Positions 6,387 to 15,194 of a stretch of DNA of 64,000 nucleotides are shown piece after piece (position 1 is the first letter of the stretch; every line of letters begins with the position of its first letter). The DNA is from Leuconostoc holzapfelii. GTDB lineage: Bacteria > Bacillota > Bacilli > Lactobacillales > Lactobacillaceae. Below the pieces are notes generated by a model. It saw nothing but the letters and a program-made list of their open reading frames with translations. It did not search any database and was not told the DNA's origin. Position numbers and translations under genes: made by a program. The DNA is taken from the NCBI RefSeq assembly GCF_012396485.1, contig NZ_JAAXPO010000001.1, forward strand, positions 1-64,000. Direction: 5' to 3'.

Positions 6387-7298
6387 ATGCGCAAATTTAT
6401 TTGGGGACTACTTGTGGTTGTCTTTGCAGGTGGTCTTGTCTATCTTGGTCTCAATTCATCAAAAACTTTGATGACGTCTGACTCAGGTAAAATTACTGAA
6501 AAGGCATTCTTAGCCGACGTCAAAAAGTCACAGGCTGGGCAACAAGAATTCGCCAACATGGTCATCACCACAGTGTTGGAAAAGCAGTACGGCGGCAACG
6601 TTTCAAAGTCAGATGTACAAAATGCATTTGATACACAAAAGGCGCAATATGGTGACTCTTTCAAGTCTGTTCTCGCCTCAAACAACACGACCGAAGATCA
6701 ATTTAAAACAAACATCAAAAATAACTTGATTATGACTGCCGCAGTGAAAGCCAACTACAAGGTTTCCGACAGCCAAATCAAGCAAGCCTATAAGGATTAT
6801 CATCAAAACACCACTGTTTCAATGATTACAGCAAAAGATGAAGATTCAGCCAACAAAGCGATTGCCGATTTAAAGTCAGGTGATAGCTGGGCAACGGTTT
6901 ACAAGAAGTACACAACAGATCAAACATACGCCAAGCAAGATGGTCAAATCCCAGCATTTGATTCAACCAGCACAAGCGTTGACTCTGCCGTGCAAGACGC
7001 CGCTTTCAAACTTGAAAAGACAGGCGACTACACCACATCCCCTGTCAAGGGAGCCAATGGTGGCTTCTATGTTGTTCAACTGGACAAGACAACAAACAAG
7101 CCAAGCTTGAACAGCGTACGCAACAAGCTCACGGATAAGATTGTGACTACCTTCTTGAATGACCAAAACAACAATTCAAAAGTCCAAGCCATTATTGGTA
7201 AAATCTTACGTCAACAAAATGTTGATGTGAAAGACGCACAACTTAAAAATGCTTTGAATAGTTACTTGACAGCTGGTTTGTCATCAAAATCAAAGTAA
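6387..7298 (+). CDS. prsA: Foldase PrsA (parvulin-type peptidyl-prolyl isomerase), non-lipoprotein form
   Basis: 303 residues. It helps secreted proteins fold outside the membrane. An N-terminal hydrophobic helix (KFIWGLLVVVFAGGLVYLGL, 3-22) follows a short basic start. The PrsA N-domain covers about 30-130, and a parvulin domain about 132-235 includes SWATVYKKYTTDQTYAKQDG and GGFYVVQLDK. The helix has no cysteine, so the usual lipobox is absent and the protein is probably held by an uncleaved signal anchor. The start has AAAGGAAG upstream. A terminator follows directly. Confidence 0.9.
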   Translation: MRKFIWGLLVVVFAGGLVYLGLNSSKTLMTSDSGKITEKAFLADVKKSQAGQQEFANMVITTVLEKQYGGNVSKSDVQNAFDTQKAQYGDSFKSVLASNNTTEDQFKTNIKNNLIMTAAVKANYKVSDSQIKQAYKDYHQNTTVSMITAKDEDSANKAIADLKSGDSWATVYKKYTTDQTYAKQDGQIPAFDSTSTSVDSAVQDAAFKLEKTGDYTTSPVKGANGGFYVVQLDKTTNKPSLNSVRNKLTDKIVTTFLNDQNNNSKVQAIIGKILRQQNVDVKDAQLKNALNSYLTAGLSSKSK

Positions 7299-7299
7299 A

Positions 7300-7329
7300 T
7301 TAAAAACGCCACATCAGTGGCGTTTTTTT
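7300..7329. terminator. Bidirectional terminator between prsA and yhaM
   Basis: AACGCCAC-atca-GTGGCGTT stem with A and T tracts on either side. It ends the two convergent genes and overlaps the yhaM stop. Confidence 0.85.
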
Positions 7330-8275
7330 ATGCTTTGCGATCATTATAAAATCGTCGACTATCAAGGCCAAAGATACGATCAGAAAACGCATGATCGGGT
7401 GTTTTATCTAAAGCCGTCGTCATCATTTGGATGCTTGCATCCAGTTCATCTAACTGATGTAAGACTTCTGCAGTCATTGTCGCAGGGCGCACTGGTGACC
7501 CGTATTCTAGTAATCCATGATGGGCCAACACCACATGACGCAACAAAATCATATCTTCTGATTGCAGGTCAAATTTCAACTCATGTGCGGCAAGCACAAT
7601 TTGCTCATCAACTAATGTGATGTGGCCGATTAAGTTCCCCGCTACGGTATATTGCGTTGCCACTGGGCCAGACAACTCAATCACCTTGCCTAAATCATGT
7701 AACAAGGCACCCGCCAGCAGTAATTCTTGGTTTATTTGCGGATATTGTCCCGCCACACTTTTTGCTAACCGGGCAATCGATAACGAATGAAAGGCTAAAC
7801 CACCAGCAAAGGCGTGGTGGTTCGCTTTTGCCGCCGGAAAACGCAAAAATTCATCGTGATAAGTCGTAAAAAGTTTCCGAATCAAACGATTCCATGTTGG
7901 GTTGGTAATCATCAAAATCAAATCATTTAACTCATCTTGCATCGCTTCGGTTTTAATCGGGGCATGCACCATAAAGTCTGTTGGATCATCTGGTTCCCCA
8001 GCTTGTGACAAGCGCACATGTGTAATTTGTACCTGTGGTTTCTCTTGATATGCCCCCCGAACACCTTGCAATTTCACAACTTTGCCTGGCAGTAACCCGT
8101 TGATTTGGTCATCAGTTGCATCCCAAAGATTGCCTGGCAAATCGCCTGACCGATCTGAAAAAACCATACTGAGATACGGCTTCCCTGTTTTAGTTAGGCG
8201 CATATCGGCACTTTTAATCAACGCAAAGCTATCAATCGGCTCAGTATCTTGGTATGCTGTCAGTAATTTAGCCAT
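7328..8275 (-). CDS. yhaM: 3'-5' exoribonuclease YhaM
   Basis: 315 residues, the normal length. The N-terminal OB fold (about 15-95, TKTGKPYLSMVFSDRSGDL) binds nucleic acid. The C-terminal HD domain carries the metal ligands in HHAFAGGLAFHSLSIARL and LLHDLGKVIEL, and in Bacillus it degrades RNA and single-stranded DNA in a metal-dependent way. The start ATG at 8275 has AGAGGTGG upstream. It is the last gene of a yhaO-yhaN-yhaM operon on the minus strand, 15 bp after yhaN. Confidence 0.92.
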   Translation of the reverse strand: MAKLLTAYQDTEPIDSFALIKSADMRLTKTGKPYLSMVFSDRSGDLPGNLWDATDDQINGLLPGKVVKLQGVRGAYQEKPQVQITHVRLSQAGEPDDPTDFMVHAPIKTEAMQDELNDLILMITNPTWNRLIRKLFTTYHDEFLRFPAAKANHHAFAGGLAFHSLSIARLAKSVAGQYPQINQELLLAGALLHDLGKVIELSGPVATQYTVAGNLIGHITLVDEQIVLAAHELKFDLQSEDMILLRHVVLAHHGLLEYGSPVRPATMTAEVLHQLDELDASIQMMTTALDKTPDHAFSDRIFGLDSRRFYNDRKA

Positions 8276-8290
8276 TTTCCACCTCTTTCA

Positions 8291-10654
8291 TTATAATTTT
8301 ATCACATTGTTCGACGTTGCATGAGGCCATTGCGTTGTGAAGTAAATAATTTGCTGCGTGTGCGCCAACGCTTGTAGCATGGTAACCATTGTCTCTTTCC
8401 GTTGTGGATCAAAATTAACAAAACCATCATCAATCAAAAGTGGGACGGCGACAATATCACCGATGACCTGAGACAAAGCCAATCTAAGCGCAATATAGAG
8501 CTGCTCTTGCGTCCCAGTAGATAATTCAAATACTTGAAAGGTCTGTTGATCCTGGCGCGTCACCAGCAGCTCAGTCTCAGAAAAAGTGATGCGTTGATAT
8601 CGCCCTTGCGTCAAATGATCAAAATATTTGGTTGCTAATTGCTGCATTTTGGGAAAACGATTTTGCGAGGCGAATTGTAGTGCTTGGTTAATCCAATTCA
8701 CTGTGAGTTTGTCAGCAAGATAGTCCCCAAATTGGTCGAGTAAAGCAGCTTGTTCATCAGCCATATCTTGTTGTAGCGTTAAAAATTGGTCATTGCTCGT
8801 TAATTGTGCCTGTTGTGCTTGATGGTTTGACAACGTCGCTTGGTGATCAAACACACGTTGTTGCGCAACGCTTAGTTGTGCTTGCAACTGCGCCAATGCT
8901 TGTTGCAGGGTTTGACGATCAGTGTCTTGTTGGAACTGCGCCAACGTTTTTGGATCTAGCTGTCGCATCAAATCTTGATAACGCGCTTGCTGCCGTTGCG
9001 TTGTCAAATCATTTTGCCGACGGGCAGTTAACTCTGCCATCTCATTGACCTGATATCGGGCAAAAATTTGCCGTTGTGCCTGGCGAAGTTGATCTAATTG
9101 CTGCTGATGATAGGCAATTTCTTCCACACGCTGCTGCTGTTGTTGCGTTAATTTCAAAATATCATGCTGTGCTGTTAACTTCTGTTGTTCATAACGATGC
9201 TGCAGTTCAACGACTAATTTTGGTAAATCAGACAATTGGAGCGGGACATCGAAATGAGACGCAATCGGTTTGAGCCGGCGCAACAGCGCAGATTGTTGAT
9301 CAGAAATTGTCACGTTGAGTTCAGCTAATTTTTGCTTGCGGAGAGGTTGTTGTTTTAAGGCATTTTGCAGATTTAATACCTCGTTGATCGTTAACCCATT
9401 GTACGCCACTAAAATTTGCTCGACTTGCCGTTGATGCTGTTGGTATTGCCAATAAGCAATCCCTGCAGGAATGCTTGCCAGCAAAACAGCTGGCTTCGCA
9501 ACCAGAAAACCTAAAACGCCGACCACAAGGCTGGCCATTAGCCAAAGCATGGCCGGCCCTCGCCGAGTGAGTTGCTGTTTTTCTTGGGCAGACAAGGGTG
9601 GCGGAATTGTCCCTTGCTCAAATTGGGCACCGAGCTGTTGTTGTGTTTTTAACCAATCATCACGTTGTGCAAATTGTTTTTGTAAGGACTGCACCTCAAG
9701 TTGGGCCTGTGCTAAGGCTGTTTCAAATTCAAATGTATCACTTGAAACGTGCCCCACTTGTGGTGTTTGTGCTTGATTTAGCGTTTGCAAGGCCGTTTCG
9801 TGCATCGTCATCGTGGCAGCTTGTGATTGTACAGCCAGCCAATCATCATCACTTACGCTTTGCGGCGTATTGCTGAGTTCCGCTTTTAACGCCGCCGCTT
9901 TGACGTATAAATCGTATTGCTGTAATAATTGTTCATGATTTTTTACCTGTGCGGCTAACGTGACGACTGTTTTTTGTGCAGCAACCACCTCAGCCTTATC
10001 CGCCATTAACGCTTTTTCACCTTGCACAAAATCGGGCAGTGTCAAAGCTTTTTCGTGGACTAACGCTGCTGTTTCAGCGTAGTGCTTGGTCGCCAAGTTC
10101 AAAGGGCGTTTGCCGGTTGGCCGTTGGGCAAATTGTTTATCGGCTTGTTTATCTAGCCCTGAGGCAACATTTAACCAACCAGCGCTCCCGACCGCACCGA
10201 TATTTAGTAGTAATTTCTGTAAATCAGCGCCCTTAATTTGTGTAATTGCCGCAAGGTCTTGTTGACTAAAATTAAAAATTGCGTCAAAACTGTCCTGGTT
10301 GAGCGGCGCCAATTGCTCAGCGAGCCACGCTTCAGGGTGTAATATCTCGCTTTGATCCGCTAAATCCGTAATCGTCAAATGTGATTGGGTGCGACCCAAA
10401 CGCGTAATTTTCACGGTCTGATCGCCAAAAACGACTGTCAAACTCCCGCCATATCTGCTGCCATCGCGGGGATCATAAACATTGGTACGCCCTTTTTTGT
10501 TGGGAAAGCCAAATAAAACCCCCACGATAAAGGCACGCAAAGTTGACTTCCCGGACTCATTTTGTCCTTGAATGACTTGCATCTGGGTGGTCAAATCAAA
10601 TGTTTGTTTTGACCATCGGCCAAAACCACTAATCGCCACTTGTTTGATTTTCAT
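8291..10654 (-). CDS. yhaN: YhaN-like AAA ATPase (SMC/RecN-type, with central membrane segment)
   Basis: 787 residues. Walker A is GQNESGKSTLRAF (about 30-42). Two long Gln-rich coiled coils flank a hydrophobic hairpin at about 367-400 (AMLWLMASLVVGVLGFLVAK, AVLLASIPAGIAYW). The C-terminal ABC-type signature STGTQEQLYIALRLALSQ and Walker B VPLLIDDGFVNFD complete the site. The layout matches YhaN, the ATPase partner of the YhaO nuclease, comparable to SbcC with SbcD. It starts 5 bp after the yhaO stop. The membrane hairpin suggests action at the membrane, and the exact DNA substrate is not known. Confidence 0.88.
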   Translation of the reverse strand: MKIKQVAISGFGRWSKQTFDLTTQMQVIQGQNESGKSTLRAFIVGVLFGFPNKKGRTNVYDPRDGSRYGGSLTVVFGDQTVKITRLGRTQSHLTITDLADQSEILHPEAWLAEQLAPLNQDSFDAIFNFSQQDLAAITQIKGADLQKLLLNIGAVGSAGWLNVASGLDKQADKQFAQRPTGKRPLNLATKHYAETAALVHEKALTLPDFVQGEKALMADKAEVVAAQKTVVTLAAQVKNHEQLLQQYDLYVKAAALKAELSNTPQSVSDDDWLAVQSQAATMTMHETALQTLNQAQTPQVGHVSSDTFEFETALAQAQLEVQSLQKQFAQRDDWLKTQQQLGAQFEQGTIPPPLSAQEKQQLTRRGPAMLWLMASLVVGVLGFLVAKPAVLLASIPAGIAYWQYQQHQRQVEQILVAYNGLTINEVLNLQNALKQQPLRKQKLAELNVTISDQQSALLRRLKPIASHFDVPLQLSDLPKLVVELQHRYEQQKLTAQHDILKLTQQQQQRVEEIAYHQQQLDQLRQAQRQIFARYQVNEMAELTARRQNDLTTQRQQARYQDLMRQLDPKTLAQFQQDTDRQTLQQALAQLQAQLSVAQQRVFDHQATLSNHQAQQAQLTSNDQFLTLQQDMADEQAALLDQFGDYLADKLTVNWINQALQFASQNRFPKMQQLATKYFDHLTQGRYQRITFSETELLVTRQDQQTFQVFELSTGTQEQLYIALRLALSQVIGDIVAVPLLIDDGFVNFDPQRKETMVTMLQALAHTQQIIYFTTQWPHATSNNVIKL

Positions 10655-10659
10655 ACTAG

Positions 10660-11823
10660 TTACTCTTTTCTTGCCAACAAACGTTGTTGCATTTTTTCGC
10701 GCAAGGCCTGCTTGCCCTCAGCACTCAAATAATAATCTCGAATAAAGTGCGGCACTTGTGTTGACAAATAGGCCGTCATATCAACGTTCGTTAACACATG
10801 ATCCAAAGCCGCTTGCCAAAATTTTTGATCCACTTGATCAGCTGGTAATCCCTCTGCTGCCGAGGGTGCCATTGTTAGTTTCACCACCCATTGATTTTCC
10901 GGTAAAGCGGCCCGAATTTGCGCTAACATCACACCATTCAAGCAACGTGCCTTAACCTCTTTTGTTAACTGCCCGGTCAACTTAATCGTATAAAATACTG
11001 GTGTTTGTACCGGTAATGCTGTCAATCGCGCAATTAAATCAACCTCAGTCACAGGATCAGCAATCACAACTTCCTCCCAGAGAATAGCTGTTGTCGACTG
11101 AAAGACTGGCTGCAAACGCCCTTGGTCCGCAGTGACCAAATAATAGCCCTTATCGCCCGTCTCCTTACGATTAAGCCCCTGTAAATTGCCTGAATAGCCA
11201 ATAAATGGCTGCTCATGCAACGTTTGCCGCACATGAATATGACCAAGGGCCCAATAATCATAATGCTTCGCCAATAAGCCCTGGATCGTGAATGGCGCAT
11301 AAGGGTCACCATCTTTCCCAACTGCGCCATGGTACAGGCCAATTTGGTAGTCAACACCTGCATGCCTCGTTGGAAAATCAGCTATAACGGCTTGGACCTG
11401 GCGCGGTGTTTGATAGCTAAAGCCCGTGATGGCAACCCGTTCACCAGATGGCACAGTCAATTCCTGCGTTGTGACGTTTTGACTAAAGACATGCACATTT
11501 TCTGGCCAAGGCAAATGCGCATGCTGATCTGCTTCAAAATCATGATTCCCAAAGCTTAAAAAGACAGGAATATTTGCTGTTTGTAAGCGTTCAAATTGTT
11601 GATGTACAAACACTTGTACTTTTGGACTATTTTCCGTTGCACTATATAAATCGCCGGCGATCAGAACAAAATCAACCTTGGCTGTTAACGCCCCAGTTAT
11701 CATTTTTTCAAAGGCTTGCAACGTTGATGTTTGAACAAATTGTTTAAGTGAAGTGGGGATGTCACGATCTAGCCCGCGAAATGGGTTCCCCAAGTGACTA
11801 TCTGCTGCATGTATAAATTTCAT
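10660..11823 (-). CDS. yhaO: YhaO-like DNA repair metallophosphoesterase (SbcD/Mre11-type)
   Basis: 387 residues. The calcineurin-like motifs are complete: ADSHLG (6-11), AGDLYS (about 57-62), FGNHD (about 93-97), YHGA and ALGHIHVRQ. These coordinate the two metals of an Mre11/SbcD-type nuclease. The C-terminal ~140 residues form the capping region. It is first in the yhaO-yhaN-yhaM operon. It has its own promoter (11859-11887) and a LexA-type GAACAAATGTTC between -10 and the ATG, so DNA damage induction is likely. Confidence 0.88.
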   Translation of the reverse strand: MKFIHAADSHLGNPFRGLDRDIPTSLKQFVQTSTLQAFEKMITGALTAKVDFVLIAGDLYSATENSPKVQVFVHQQFERLQTANIPVFLSFGNHDFEADQHAHLPWPENVHVFSQNVTTQELTVPSGERVAITGFSYQTPRQVQAVIADFPTRHAGVDYQIGLYHGAVGKDGDPYAPFTIQGLLAKHYDYWALGHIHVRQTLHEQPFIGYSGNLQGLNRKETGDKGYYLVTADQGRLQPVFQSTTAILWEEVVIADPVTEVDLIARLTALPVQTPVFYTIKLTGQLTKEVKARCLNGVMLAQIRAALPENQWVVKLTMAPSAAEGLPADQVDQKFWQAALDHVLTNVDMTAYLSTQVPHFIRDYYLSAEGKQALREKMQQRLLARKE

Positions 11824-11837
11824 AATTGGCCTTTCCT

Positions 11838-11849
11838 GAACAAATGTTC
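11838..11849. promoter_or_regulatory. LexA (SOS) box in front of yhaO
   Basis: GAACAAATGTTC, followed by G, matches the Gram-positive SOS core GAAC-RNRY-GTTC exactly. It lies 14 bp upstream of the yhaO ATG and 9 bp downstream of the -10, a repressing position. The Bacillus yhaONM operon has, as I recall, been placed in the LexA regulon, which would fit. Confidence 0.7.
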
Positions 11850-11858
11850 GCTTATTTT

Positions 11859-11887
11859 ATTATACTGAATTGTCATCGTTTTCACAA
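11859..11887 (-). promoter_or_regulatory. Promoter of yhaO-yhaN-yhaM
   Basis: On the minus strand: TTGTGA, a 17-bp spacer, TATAAT. Transcription would start near 11852, putting the LexA box at the start of the transcript. Confidence 0.7.
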
Positions 11888-11888
11888 C

Positions 11889-11918
11889 TTGTGAAACCCC
11901 TTACATATATGCTATGAT
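11889..11918 (+). promoter_or_regulatory. Promoter of pgl, sharing a palindrome with the yhaO promoter
   Basis: TTGTGA (11889), an 18-bp spacer, TATGAT (11913). Its -35 and the yhaO -35 are the two arms of TTCACAA-c-TTGTGAA (11881-11895), so the divergent promoters are back to back and may compete or share a regulator. Confidence 0.6.
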
Positions 11919-11946
11919 AGTAGCAACACATCAAGGAGTTTTTAAA

Positions 11947-12978
11947 ATGACAGTCCATAAAATTTTATTTGGTACTTATACAAAACGCATTTCAAAAGGC
12001 CTCTACGAAGCTGAATTAGACACCGAAGCGCGCCAACTACAAAATCCAACTTTTGTTGGTGAGTTGACAAACCCAACCTACTTAGCCATTTCTACAGCAA
12101 ACAAAGTCTACGCCGTTGAAAACCGCGACGGCCAAGGTGGGGTTGTGACTTTTGATAACACGGTCCGACCTTTAGCAGAAATTGACGCCCAATTAAGTGA
12201 AGGCTCTGCGCCTGCTTACATTGGGGTAGATGAAGCACGACAATTGGTCTTTGCGGGATATTACCACCGTGGCACAGTCGAATCTTACCAAATTCAACCA
12301 GATGGCAACTTGGCGCTGGTAACCACTTGGCAAAACAGCGGTTCCGGTCCACGGCCAGAACAAGGCAGCTCACATATCCACTTCGCCAACTTAACGCCCG
12401 ATGCGCGTTTGGTGGCAGTGGATCTTGGGACTGATGAAGTCATTACTTTTGATGTCGCAGCTGACGGTCAATTCACTGAAGCCGCGCGTTTTCAAACCGA
12501 AGAAGGCTTTGGCCCACGCCATATCCGCTTCTCACCTGACGGCCAATATGCCTATGTTTTAGGTGAACTTTCAAGTTTGCTGAGCGTTCTCAAGTATCAT
12601 GCAGAAGATGGTACTTTTGAACACGTGATGACCGCTTCAACAATTCCAGCCGACTGGACCGCCCATAACGGGTCAGCGGCTCTTCGTTTAAGTGCTGATG
12701 GTCGCTTCATTTACGCTTCCAACCGCGGTCATAATTCGGTGGTTGTCTTCAAAGTCGTCAATGAAGGGGCTGAAATTGAACGCATCCAATTCGTGAGTTC
12801 AGAAGGTGAATTCCCACGTGATATGAACTGGGACCAAAACCAAGACTTCCTAGTGGTCGCCAATCAAGATACCGATAATGTCACCCTATTTTCACGTCAT
12901 CATGAAACCGGTGAATTGACGTTACTTCAAAAAGATTTCGCTATTCCTGAAGGGGTTCGCGTTGCCTTTGAAAATTAA
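11947..12978 (+). CDS. pgl: Lactonase family protein, probable 6-phosphogluconolactonase
   Basis: 343 residues in a seven-bladed beta-propeller fold of the YbhE/Pgl type. Repeats such as GPRHIRFSPDGQYAYVL, ALRLSADGRFIYASNRG and DNVTLFSRHHETGELTLL mark the blades. It would hydrolyse 6-phosphogluconolactone in the oxidative pentose phosphate route, central to heterofermenters, but the family also contains other lactonases. The start is the ATG at 11947, 8 nt after AAGGAG, and the in-frame ATG at 11914 lies inside the promoter. Monocistronic, closed by a strong hairpin. Confidence 0.85.
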   Translation: MTVHKILFGTYTKRISKGLYEAELDTEARQLQNPTFVGELTNPTYLAISTANKVYAVENRDGQGGVVTFDNTVRPLAEIDAQLSEGSAPAYIGVDEARQLVFAGYYHRGTVESYQIQPDGNLALVTTWQNSGSGPRPEQGSSHIHFANLTPDARLVAVDLGTDEVITFDVAADGQFTEAARFQTEEGFGPRHIRFSPDGQYAYVLGELSSLLSVLKYHAEDGTFEHVMTASTIPADWTAHNGSAALRLSADGRFIYASNRGHNSVVVFKVVNEGAEIERIQFVSSEGEFPRDMNWDQNQDFLVVANQDTDNVTLFSRHHETGELTLLQKDFAIPEGVRVAFEN

Positions 12979-12980
12979 AC

Positions 12981-13016
12981 AAAAAAAGTTCAAGTCAGTC
13001 GACTTGAACTTTTTTA
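12981..13016. terminator. Bidirectional terminator, pgl / SGNH hydrolase
   Basis: AGTTCAAGTC-agtc-GACTTGAACT with A7 before and T6 after. It overlaps the 3' end of the convergent SGNH gene. Confidence 0.85.
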
Positions 13017-13765
13017 TTGAGATTAACCGTTTTGTTATAGGTATTTGCAATTAATTTAGCAATTCGCCGATGCCCCGTACCATTAGGGTGCAACCCATCT
13101 CGCATGAACTGGGCTCGGAATTGTGGTTTGCTGGGATCAAACAATCGCGTTTGCATCAAATTGACTACTGGCACACCTAATGCTTGACATGCTTTCAATT
13201 GCGCACGAACATATACATGTAAATCTAATCCTAACGTATTCAGCGTCCGCTCGGTACGCCGAACTCGCGTGCCACGCATTGCCGTTTGATAAGTTGGTGT
13301 GACGACTAAAATCATAGCTTTGGGGTTTAGTCGCTGCAAGTAAGCAATTGTTTGATAAAAAGCCCCAATATAGGTCTGGCGAGATGCATTGCCATCGCCA
13401 AGCGGGATGTTGGCCAACCAATCATCATCCGTCCCTTGTAAAATAAACAAATCTGCGGGTTGCAGTCGATGTGCCTGTTGGTAAATACTTGTAAAGCCAT
13501 TATCAGATAAATGCGCACCAGATACCGCTAGATTTTCGATCATCGCACCAGTTGCTTTTTGAATGTATTGGCCAAAGTTAAACTCGGCTTTCAAACCAAA
13601 GGCCACACTATCTCCAATAATGCCAATGCGTGACACGTTTTTCAAGGCAGAATGACGCAAAATCGCCAGACTGACCGAATCTGAGTCTAGCAGTCGTTGG
13701 GATAAGTGCCGAGCCTTAAATTGACTCATGATTTGGTGCAACCAATATTTTAATCGTCCCAGCAT
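12995..13765 (-). CDS. SGNH/GDSL-type esterase
   Basis: 256 residues. Block I is GIIGDSVAFGLK (catalytic Ser, about 48-59), and the C-terminal catalytic pair is in DGLHPNGTGH (Asp-x-x-His). Middle blocks include QGTDDDW, where the usual GxND is replaced by GTDD. There is no cleavable signal or membrane helix, so the site of action is unclear. Such proteins deacylate small esters or cell-wall polysaccharides, and the substrate cannot be told here. Start 13765 is chosen because AGGGGG lies 6 nt upstream; the frame opens six codons earlier. Confidence 0.75.
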   Translation of the reverse strand: MLGRLKYWLHQIMSQFKARHLSQRLLDSDSVSLAILRHSALKNVSRIGIIGDSVAFGLKAEFNFGQYIQKATGAMIENLAVSGAHLSDNGFTSIYQQAHRLQPADLFILQGTDDDWLANIPLGDGNASRQTYIGAFYQTIAYLQRLNPKAMILVVTPTYQTAMRGTRVRRTERTLNTLGLDLHVYVRAQLKACQALGVPVVNLMQTRLFDPSKPQFRAQFMRDGLHPNGTGHRRIAKLIANTYNKTVNLNKKVQVD

Positions 13766-13798
13766 CCCTTTCCCCCTTGACATTTGCCACCGTAAAAT

Positions 13799-13822
13799 AA
13801 AACCCCAAACGATTTTGGGGTC
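13799..13822 (-). terminator. Terminator after degV
   Basis: Minus strand CCCCAAA-atcg..TTTGGGG followed by TTTT, 15-30 bp past the degV stop. Confidence 0.7.
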
Positions 13823-13834
13823 AACATCACATGA

Positions 13835-14686
13835 TTAACGTGCTTGATATAAAATAGCCAAAGCCCCAATACCTGTGTGCGTTGACACAATAGGTGTGGT
13901 ATTCGTCACTTCGATTTTAATTGCTGGCCAAATCGCATTGAGACGCGCAGCCATTTTTTCAGCAACTTCTGGGACACCAGCATGTGAAATACCAATAGCA
14001 ATCATTTCATTGTATGATTGCATCTTTTCAATCACACTATCATTGAACTTCGCAATGGCTTTCATCCCACGCCCTTTGGCCAAGACCTCAACTGAACCAG
14101 TCTCATCAACAGTCGCCCCAACCTTAATGTTTAAAAGATTACCAATGATGCCTGACGTCTTACTCAAACGGCCCCCAGCAACCATGTTATCTAGTGAGGT
14201 AAAACTCAAGAATGTGTGCGACTCTGACCGGACTTTTTCAGCTTCCGCCAAAACTTCTGCCATGGATGCCCCACCTTGGGCCATCTTTGCCGCTGCTAAG
14301 ACAGGGAAAGCCTCGGACCGATCAGCGTTTAACGTATCAAATGTTGTGATTTTGGCTGCTGTGAGCGCTGCAGCTTGGGCCGCAGCGTGCACTGTCCCTG
14401 ATAAACCAGATGACAAGTGCAAGCTCAAAATCTCTGAATCAGGATATTGCTGATGAATTGCATCATAGGCCGCTTGGAATTTACCAATTGATGGTTGTGA
14501 TGTCTGGGGTAATGTCGCGCTTTTTGACATTTTTTCCAAGAACTCTTCCCGTTGAATCGTCACGCCATCTTCATAAACGACCCCATCAATTTGTACAGTT
14601 AAAGGCACAACTGTGATATCGTATTGGGCAATTTCTTCTGGGGTTAAAGCAACCGCTGAATCTGTAACAATCTTTATATTCGACAT
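13835..14686 (-). CDS. DegV family fatty-acid-binding protein
   Basis: 283 residues. IKIVTDSAVALTPEE (4-18) is the family opening, SLHLSSGLSGTVHAA (about 88-102) holds the lipid headgroup-binding Ser residues, and NMVAGGRLSKTSG lies further on. Related FakB proteins present fatty acids to the kinase FakA; DegV members bind lipid but their partner is often unknown. The start is the ATG at 14686 with GAGGAAAAA in front, and the longer frame overlaps folA. It lies 7 bp after folA and is the third gene of cca-folA-degV. Confidence 0.88.
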   Translation of the reverse strand: MSNIKIVTDSAVALTPEEIAQYDITVVPLTVQIDGVVYEDGVTIQREEFLEKMSKSATLPQTSQPSIGKFQAAYDAIHQQYPDSEILSLHLSSGLSGTVHAAAQAAALTAAKITTFDTLNADRSEAFPVLAAAKMAQGGASMAEVLAEAEKVRSESHTFLSFTSLDNMVAGGRLSKTSGIIGNLLNIKVGATVDETGSVEVLAKGRGMKAIAKFNDSVIEKMQSYNEMIAIGISHAGVPEVAEKMAARLNAIWPAIKIEVTNTTPIVSTHTGIGALAILYQAR

Positions 14687-14693
14687 TTTTTCC

Positions 14694-15194
14694 TCAATTC
14701 TTACGCTGGTATCGTTCAACAACAAATGCGTAGTCATGTTTTTCATCTTTGGGATGGGGCTCACTGGCAATTAACTCAAATTGCGTCAAATCTACTGTTG
14801 GGGCAAACGTGTCGCCATCGACAATCCCGTCAACCTTCGTAATCACCAAATCTGTAGCATATGGCATCATCGCATGGTAGAGCGATGCCCCACCAGCAAT
14901 GGTTGCCGGCCGCGCATCATTGGCTATGGCCGCTAACACTTCAGATATATGATGTGCAACCAGCACTTGCTCGTAACCCGCCTGCCAGTCTTCTTGGTGC
15001 GTCAGCACCAACGTCGTCCGATTAGGTAGTGGCCGGCCAATACTGGCCCAAGTCGTTCGTCCCATGATCATCAAAGTGCCAGTCGTTTCTTGTTTAAAAA
15101 GTTTCAAATCGTCTGGTAGATGCCATGGCAAATCACCGTTTTTACCGATTGCATGGACACGATCTTCTGCCCATACCATTTTAACTTGGGTCAT
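14694..15194 (-). CDS. folA: Dihydrofolate reductase
   Basis: 166 residues, normal size. It reduces dihydrofolate with NADPH. Visible motifs are AIGKNGDLPWHLPDDLKLFK (about 16-35, holding the catalytic Asp), MGRTTWASIGRPLPNR (NADPH-binding loop) and IAGGASLYHAMM. There is no thyA beside it, unlike many relatives. Its start overlaps the last 14 bp of cca, so the two genes are co-translated. Trimethoprim sensitivity cannot be judged from this alone. Confidence 0.93.
   Translation of the reverse strand: MTQVKMVWAEDRVHAIGKNGDLPWHLPDDLKLFKQETTGTLMIMGRTTWASIGRPLPNRTTLVLTHQEDWQAGYEQVLVAHHISEVLAAIANDARPATIAGGASLYHAMMPYATDLVITKVDGIVDGDTFAPTVDLTQFELIASEPHPKDEKHDYAFVVERYQRKN

Noticed and set aside
11914-11946. 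Earlier pgl start at 11914
   Set aside because: It lies in the -10 region of the pgl promoter, and the ATG at 11947 has an ideal AAGGAG site.
13875-14453. A 192-codon plus-strand frame opposite degV
   Set aside because: It is antisense to a clear DegV gene, lacks an RBS and has a composition that mirrors degV codons.
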